A DNA stretch of 64,000 nucleotides from Brevipalpus yothersi (Eukaryota > Arthropoda > Arachnida > Trombidiformes > Tenuipalpidae), in the NCBI GenBank assembly GCA_003956705.1, contig QZCP01000839.1, forward strand, positions 124,001 through 188,000, read 5' to 3'. Below, one piece after another: positions 57,197 through 64,000 of the stretch. Every line of letters begins with the position of its first letter. Position 1 is the first letter of the stretch. Position numbers and translations under genes: made by a program. A model generated the notes under the pieces. The model worked only from the letters and a program-made list of their open reading frames with translations, was not told the DNA's origin and did not search any database.

Positions 57197-57229
<33 letters not shown>

Positions 57230-60200
57230 TGAAAATGAAGTTATCAATGAAAATTTGGCGGTTGCACAAGGGCCAAATGTTTTTGCTTACATTAATATCA
57301 TGGCGTTGTTCATTATCACATAAATTAGTTAATCAGTCCGAAGAACAAACAGCCTCTCCAAGCCCATGAATCGAGCATAATGTGTGGGCGAAGTTAAAGC
57401 GCACTCAAGCAATGTTAAGCAATGCTAGGCTAACCACGCTAATCGCAGTTTCGATTATTATTATTTGGAAGGTGTATCAAAGAATATCAACAAAAGGAAG
57501 AGGCTTGAGGGGTTGTATTGCATTTTCTTGATTCCGAATTCTCTCATGTAAGCCTTGAGACTAGAAAGTCGGAATAAAAGGGAAGAGCTGGTAGAACGAT
57601 CAATTGCTCAAAGATTTTCTGAACAAATTTCCTCTCTCATTATTCTGATGAATTTGTAAAGAATTCTTCGATCAAGTAGTCAGGATACAAATTCAAAATT
57701 CAAAAAAACAATTCAACACAAATTCACTGAAAAGTCATCAAGCAACGGCTTGACACAATAATCGAGTGAACAATCGAATAATTTACCTAGCAGTAACTGA
57801 TGGCTTCTGACCAATTACTCCTATTTAATTTCAACTAATCAGATTCGATGCTGGCTTGTTATTTGCAAAATTTGTTGAAATTCAATAAAACAATGGGATA
57901 TCATCTGAAATAAGTTTAGCTCCATACAATAGAGAGCATCCTATGAACATTCATGAGAAGCTGAATTAATGGTCAAAATAACAACTGATAAGATCAAAAA
58001 GGGAAGCCTTCCATGGTGGCTGGAAGCTACCAAAATGAATCTCTTCTATGAAGATGATAAAATTCACTTAATTCTTCCAGCCATAAAGAACATGAATTGT
58101 TTTGCCAGCTTGCCATCGAATTGATGTAGCCAACTTATACTTGATGTGTATAATAAACTGAATTTGTGTTAATCGACTTATAAACACTCCTGTAGGAGTA
58201 TTTTGCTTTCGCCCGGAAGGGTAAGAACACTACAAGAGAGAGAGAGCTGTATTAGATATTATTGCTTGAATTAGAGATGAGATTCATTCAGGTGATTATG
58301 TTCGTGGTAACTCAATTTGCATCATCTTGGGAGCATTTGAAATGGTTTGATTACACAGCCCTGAGAGATGGAGACCATTTTCAGAGTGTGGCCTTACCGA
58401 TTCTTGCTCATCATTTGGCCCATCACTGGAAAGTTAAGGTGGGACGACGTGGTTTGGCAAGTCTGATTGCATTCATACTGATCGTTCCGACGATGATGTG
58501 AAGAGGAGAAGGAGGAAGAGGAGGAGGAGGAGGGTGAAAGAAGTCTGCCATTCTTATTCACAAAATATGAACTGATTTTGGGCCTCTGAGGATGGTCTTC
58601 ATCCTTCTCAGAGTTTCTCTCTCTTTATTTATTTTATCTCATTCTACTTCTTTTCCACCCTCAACGATGGCGATCATATTATAATACAACTCGCCCTTGA
58701 TTGCAACTTGGAAACCTCCTTGATTAATTCAATTACGATTATATTAAAAACATTTTACGAGGCAAGATATTCTTTTTCTCTCTCTCTCATTTCCACCAAT
58801 TGAGTGAAATGCGACGAATAGAAGTGGGATCATAGTGAGATTTGAAACCCATATCAAGATACTTTTTCACAGCAATAAACTTGTATCAATTTTCATTGCA
58901 TCTCAATAGCTTTATGTATGAGCTTGACAGGCCAGTGAAAAAGAACTTGGCTCAAAAAGTCGTTAACCTGTCGCAAGCCTTCGCCGGGCCAAGTTATGAT
59001 CACTTTTGACAGCCGAATTAATCTTAATTTTAATCTTCACTCTAGTCTGTTTGCCACAGCAGTGAAGGTGGTCTTTCTTCCACTCTCCAGCTTTCCATGA
59101 ACACTTCATGATGCCTGTGGCAATAGGCTTGTCCATTAAATGACCGTTTGAATGACTGTAAAAGAAAATCATTGCCTTGCAATGAAATACCATTGATGAA
59201 GAAATGTTCATGTTCACCCTCTCAATTTTTATACTATGAATTTCATCATGATACTATATGAAGATAGTATAGAGACTATTGGACGAAATTGAGTCATTTT
59301 GAAAAAGAAGAGGAAAAAAAACTTGTTTTGATCTTATTTTTACTCAGAATCGAAAATGTCCCAAATCATCATCGCTCTATACTAGAACAAGAGAGAGAGA
59401 GAGAAGAATTTTTTTACGTTACTCACTCTCATCTCTCTCTTCTTCTTCATCTCCATCTTCTTCTTCCTTCTCTCACTTGGTAAAGGAACTGGTTTGATAA
59501 CTCTTAATGAAAATTCGTGATGATTCTTACATTTGCTGGGCCATAATCTAAGGCCTCGGAAAACCACAGACATGATAACGACGGTAGTAATGAAGGCTGA
59601 GTGAAACAGTTTCTGCACGAATTTAACTATATCACTCTCTCTCCCTCTCTTCTGCTCAACACTCTGCAACTGGCCCAGTAGAGTTCTCTCTCTCATCCGA
59701 ATAAATGGAGCAAATGCATGTGAGTTTTCGTTAATTATGCCATGATTTTTTTTTGATGATTTCTATGAAACTAATGTTTACCTTCATTTATCGATTCCTG
59801 TGATCTTGTTCAACGGAAATTGCGCATATTGAAGAAAGATTGAAGAGAGTTAAGTTCAAAGTTTTTGTACTAGCACGTTTTGAAGGGTTCAAACAGGACC
59901 GACATCCATTGAGGAGCTGAATTACAGCCTGTAGTGATCATAATGAATCACGATGATCATAGAATTCTTTACGGAATTACAGAATGATATCTTTGAATAC
60001 AACCAAGATCAAATAAAAGATTCCTCCTTCTAAATTTATTTTAGAGAACAATAAATAATCAAGAAAGAATGAATTATTCGGTAAATCAATCTTTTTCTAC
60101 CGAGAATGTCATCAGATTCTAAGAAAATTTTAATTTATCGAAAGTATATATTCTCGCTCCATCAATGTTGTGATTGTGGTGTTATTCAGGTTATCGGTGA

Positions 60201-61130
60201 AAACTTTTCGAGATCAAACATGAGAGATACTCATGCTAGTCGAAAGATGTGAATTTTCAGCCGAAAATAGTTTGCCTATTTCCACTAGCACTTTTCATTT
60301 TCTCTCCCTTATCAAACACCAGTCTGAGGAGTAGATTAGCCTGAAGGTTTATTCAAATCCACAGTTAAGAAGGAAGCCTCCACCTTCAAGAGGCTGATCG
60401 GCTGGGTGGAGATGATAAATAGCGATGCTCTCTCTCTCTCTCATTCTCATCTCTCTTGATTCAAGAGACTCCATTTCATCTTTCGTTCTCTCTTGGATCG
60501 AGTGCCATTAATTGCCTTCAAAGTGCACCTTAATTAATGGTTGACAACAATGTATCAGGGCGCTGGTAACTCTTATCCATTGGCAACATCTGTCACCCTG
60601 TCAAGAGGAGCCAACCAAGGCATCCGAAAGACTGGAGAAGGCCAAGATGTGGACAGCAATCTAAAGGGGAGCGATAACAGGGCCTAAAAGGGGGCTGATC
60701 GATGGGAAAATAGTCGAAACATATTCTACTGATCATTTATCGAGACCAATCTTAGCTAGTGGTATGTATGATGTGTGCCTCTTATAAGGGGGGAGGTGAG
60801 TAAGTGACTAAGTGTTGAGAAAAATTTCTCCTCTTTACTTGAATTATGGACTTTTTCCTCTCATTTGGTTGCAATTAATACATGTATATTCTACAAAAAT
60901 TCTGTTTAAAAAATCCACAGAAAATAAGATGATCTGTTGCTGTTATAGATGGGCTCAGGTGCCAGAGTCGGTTTATTTCGGAGAGAAATAATATCACATG
61001 AAGAAAGTACTTAAACAATTAGTTATTTATAAGAGAAAATTCGTTAAAATATGAAATATACATGATCATGATTTAATGTAGAGTAGGCAATTTGATCGGA
61101 AAAAGGTGTTGAAAGTAAGAGAATGTATTT

Positions 61131-64000
61131 TCACGAATATTTCAACTGGATTTTTTCCCAGTGTTTTTTCACATTTCTACGTAGACTTTTTCTGATTTTC
61201 CTCCTGAAATTTGGATTACTCTTGTAAAGAGGAACATCGTCCCATGAGGAAGTTAGAACGTTGGCAACTCTTTCGACCAGGGTTGCCCTGTCAACTTCAG
61301 GCCTTGGGGTCGATATAATGGCACAAAGATTCGCCGAATGAGAGCATGCACATCTTATTCGGACTTCTCCCTGCTTTTTGTAATCCGAGATGAAATCCTC
61401 AGCAGATTTCACCACCCGTCTGAGGTAGTTCAGCTTATTTACAGCTGGATTGACGGCTCGACAGCTATCCAAAATCTCTTGTTTAATTGTTCTAGAAAGA
61501 AAACAAAATTTAAGATTTGGTCGAGAAAGTCTGTGAAACACAGATGAGAAAAAAATCACTTACGTGTAAAAGAGTCTATCTGTTTCTGGGAGACGTAAAC
61601 GAACTGATACTTTTTGGTTTGGGTAATTTTGGAGATCAAGGTCGATAACTAATACCACTCGTTCCTTTAAGCCTTCAATATAAAATCCACATCCAAAGGA
61701 GTTTTCTGATTTTGATAATAGTTTACCATCACACCTTTTCCAAAGATCAACCAGTTCTGTAGCCAAATTTGCAATGCGATCGAAAATTTTCTCAACTTCT
61801 TGGAAAAGTTCTCTATGTGACACTATAGAATCGAGTGACTTTTCAACTTTTGAGAGTTCTGTATTTATAAGTTTCTCGATAATGATCAACATTTTTCTGT
61901 TTTCCGGTTCAACGACAACTTCATCACCAGAGTCAGATGTTGCTACAAAAGTAGCACCATTCTTGAAGCCTAGAACCCAAGAAAATTGGAGGATTTTGTC
62001 CCGAGTTGCACTAATGCGGAGATATTGAATGTAGACGGAAACAGCTTGACCAAAGTAATGCGAAACAACAGAGGGTTTGATAGAACCAGGTCCTGTTTGA
62101 CTGAAATAATTGAATGGTAAAGTGTTGTGACTTGGAAATAAAGTTTCATCTCGACCATTGGGAGCAAAACGACTGAGATCTAGAATACGATGACTCGGAA
62201 GCATCTCGCATTCAGGAATAGCATGAGATATTTCGACAAATGGTGACGAAGAACGATGAAGTGAGATTTCAGGAGAGTGACGAGAAGAATCTTCATTAGA
62301 TGATTTCTCAACGGGATGCTGATGATCCATCTCACAATTGTCAGTTGCATTGGCAATGCTAATAGATTCTTTGAGTGTTGATTCAGATTCAGCCATCGAA
62401 ACAATGGAATCACTCTTATAAGGTACGATCGACTTGTTGTCCACTACTGCAGTGACTTCTCCGAATTCAGGCCAATTTTTATCCACATTTTCAGTCTGAG
62501 GCGGTGAGCTAGTATCAGCGCACATCGAGCCATCAGGTGCTGAGAGGGTCTGATGTTCAGAGATCACAAATGAATTCTCGACCGCATTCCCTGAAGAAAT
62601 CCTCTCTGAGTTGTGAGTCGAGGGACACTGAGTTCCAATACTCGCCCGAGTACAGTCTCGGCCAATTGTCATGCAATGATCCGGTACTTCTGATTTGGTT
62701 GTTAAATCTAGTGGATCAGTTTCATTTGGTTCCACTGATTTGTTATCTACCATTGCGGTAACTTCTCCGAATTCAGGCCAATTTTTATCGATATTCTCAG
62801 TACGTGCTGTTGAGTTAATCAGATCAGCGCCTGATGTTCGATCGGGAGCTGGAAGAGTCACATGTTCGGAGATCGCAAATGAATTTTCGACTTCACTAGA
62901 GGAGATCTTCTCCGAGACATGAGTAGATGGACACTGTGTTTTTAAGCTGCTTTGAGTACCATCCTCACTTGTGGCTACTAGATGTGTCAGATCTGGAAGC
63001 TCGACTCCTAGCTGTTCCTCCAATTCAGGTACAGCCTGAGATGTTTCTATTAATGAAGGCGAAGATTGATGATGAGAAAATTCAGTAGATGATGCCTTTA
63101 AAGAGGGCTGATCCGCTTCGATTGTGTGTGATTCATGACTTTCTTCTTCAAGTCTTGATTCGGATTGAGCGGTAGAAATCATTGAATCGTCTTGGTCAGG
63201 TGTGACTGTCTTATTATTGTCTACCATAACAGTAACTTCACCAAAATCTGGCCAATTTTTTGGTGCATCTTCAACTCGAGGTGTAGAACTGACAGCAGTA
63301 TATAATGAATGGTCAGGAGTCGAAAATGTATCGTTTTCGGAAAAAGCAAATGATTTTTCGATTAGATTACTTGAGGAAAGTCTCTTCGTTAGATGAGAAG
63401 AGGAGTTCTGTGTACTGATACTCTCCAGAGTGTCATCTCCACCAGCCGCCACGAAATGTGTTAGATCAGGAATCTGAATACCTTGCTGTTGTGTATCAGA
63501 TTCAGGAGCAGAGGGGGATGCTTCTACAAAAGAGCAAGATGCACAAACCGATAGTTCAATGTTTGTTATGTTCAGAGAAGCCTGATCAGCCTCAGTCGCG
63601 ATTGTGTTGTCACTAGGTTCTTTGAGCGTTGATTCTGAACCAGTCATCGAAACAATTGAATCAGCCTGATCAGGTGCAACAGATTTATTGTCCACCACCA
63701 TGGTGACTTCTCCGAACTCAGGCCACTTTTCGTCAGCTTTTTCAGCTTGAGGTTGTGAATTGGAATCATCACATATTGACCTAGAGAAGTTCTGTGTACT
63801 AATACTCTCTTGGGTATCATCTTCACCAGCCGCCACGCAATGTGTTAGATCAGGGACCTGAATACCTTGCTGTTGTGTATCAGATTCAGGAATAGCATGA
63901 GATGTTTCCACAAATGAAGACGAAGAACGACGAAGTGAGATTTCAGGAGTCGAAAACGTGTCGTTTTCGGAAAGAGCAAATGATTTTTCGTTCAGATTAC
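61131..64000 (-). CDS. Repeat protein with RWD-like C-terminus, possible KNL1/Spc105 kinetochore scaffold (cut by window edge)
   Basis: Two exons are visible: one from the right edge to 61564, and 61491-61131, joined at GT-AG sites (…RLFYT then TIKQEILDS). About 931 residues are present. The frame stays open past 63911 to the window end, so the N-terminus is missing. Residues from the edge to about 62160 are tandem repeats containing PDLTH and four copies of WP(E/D)FGEVT (63725-63702, 63254-63231, 62780-62757, 62474-62451). Then come a helical segment (MLIIIEKLINTELSKVEKSL onward) and a domain with VIDLDLQNYPNQKVSVRLR, SCRAVNPAVNKLNYLRRVVK. That order, and the strand-YP-strand-helix pattern, resemble the coiled coil plus RWD end of KNL1, and the Thr-bearing repeats could be divergent MELT-type sites. 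Family membership is inference. A basic extra tail (FRRKIRKSLRRNVKK) ends the protein. Confidence 0.5.

Larger units (their letters stand above)
51667..61130. other. Gene-poor, microsatellite-rich region 5' of the bHLH gene
   Basis: No supported gene. It contains the bHLH 5' UTR and promoter near 51667-51900. Long GA/CT tracts lie at 52033-52070, 52843-52902, 54679-54737, 55240-55273 and 55840-55915, with shorter ones at 51890-51920, 54166-54200, 57200-57230 and 60428-60441. There is a perfect hairpin at 55991-56016 and a GGA/GAG-rich stretch at 58503-58540. Frames of 60-153 codons here are mostly repeat translations, and one (58262-58501) has no recognisable domain. Confidence 0.5.

Noticed and set aside
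58262..58501. 79-codon plus-strand frame
   Set aside because: The hydrophobic ends are suggestive of a small secreted or membrane protein, but there is no family resemblance, no splice partner and no evidence of selection.
1..64000. CRISPR arrays, rRNA genes, operons or viral genes
   Set aside because: No regularly spaced repeats, rRNA-like sequence, polycistronic arrangement or viral hallmark frames were seen.

Overview
The window is eukaryotic nuclear DNA, most likely from an arthropod and tentatively a mite. The grounds are an ABCH-type ABC half-transporter (a subfamily known mainly from arthropods), a Delilah/taxi-type bHLH factor, a short TTAGG (arthropod-type telomere) array, AT-rich introns that are often only 50-120 bp long, and abundant GA/CT microsatellites. 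Genes were called by joining exons at GT-AG sites and checking phase by hand. No prokaryotic, viral or CRISPR features were seen.

Region 1-25.4 kb carries minus-strand genes. They are the N-terminal part of a large cadherin-repeat protein that runs off the left edge (1-3667), a nine-exon ABCH transporter (7581-13140), a three-exon Flamingo/CELSR seven-pass cadherin (14909-23756), and gankyrin/PSMD10 (24514-25406). The ABCH gene is bracketed by two degenerate direct copies of the 3' end of the gankyrin gene (about 6.79-7.30 kb and 13.63-13.97 kb). The second copy abuts an 80-bp copy of flamingo coding sequence. These copies contain intron sequence, so they arose by DNA-level duplication or gene-fragment capture, not by retroposition.

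Region 25.4-34.5 kb is a dense housekeeping cluster with alternating head-to-head and tail-to-tail genes: EMC1 (+), ADCK1 (+), CHMP3/VPS24 (-), BCL7 (+) and TMEM258/Kuduk (-). Gankyrin/EMC1 and CHMP3/BCL7 share short divergent intergenic regions; the second contains a perfect NRF1-type palindrome. Just 5' of TMEM258 lies a 522-bp element with imperfect terminal inverted repeats, a perfect 25-bp inverted repeat and an exact 9-bp flanking direct repeat. It looks like a non-autonomous Mutator-like element, and it carries the TTAGG array.

Region 34.5-61 kb is almost gene-free and full of long (GA)n/(CT)n tracts. The only confident gene is the two-exon bHLH factor at 50271-51666 (-), so this may be the regulatory landscape of a developmental gene. 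At the right edge (61131-64000, -) lies the C-terminal part of a rapidly evolving repeat protein. Its internal repeats with WPEFGEVT and PDLTH motifs, followed by a helical segment and an RWD-like C-terminus, suggest a KNL1/Spc105-type kinetochore scaffold; this is inference.
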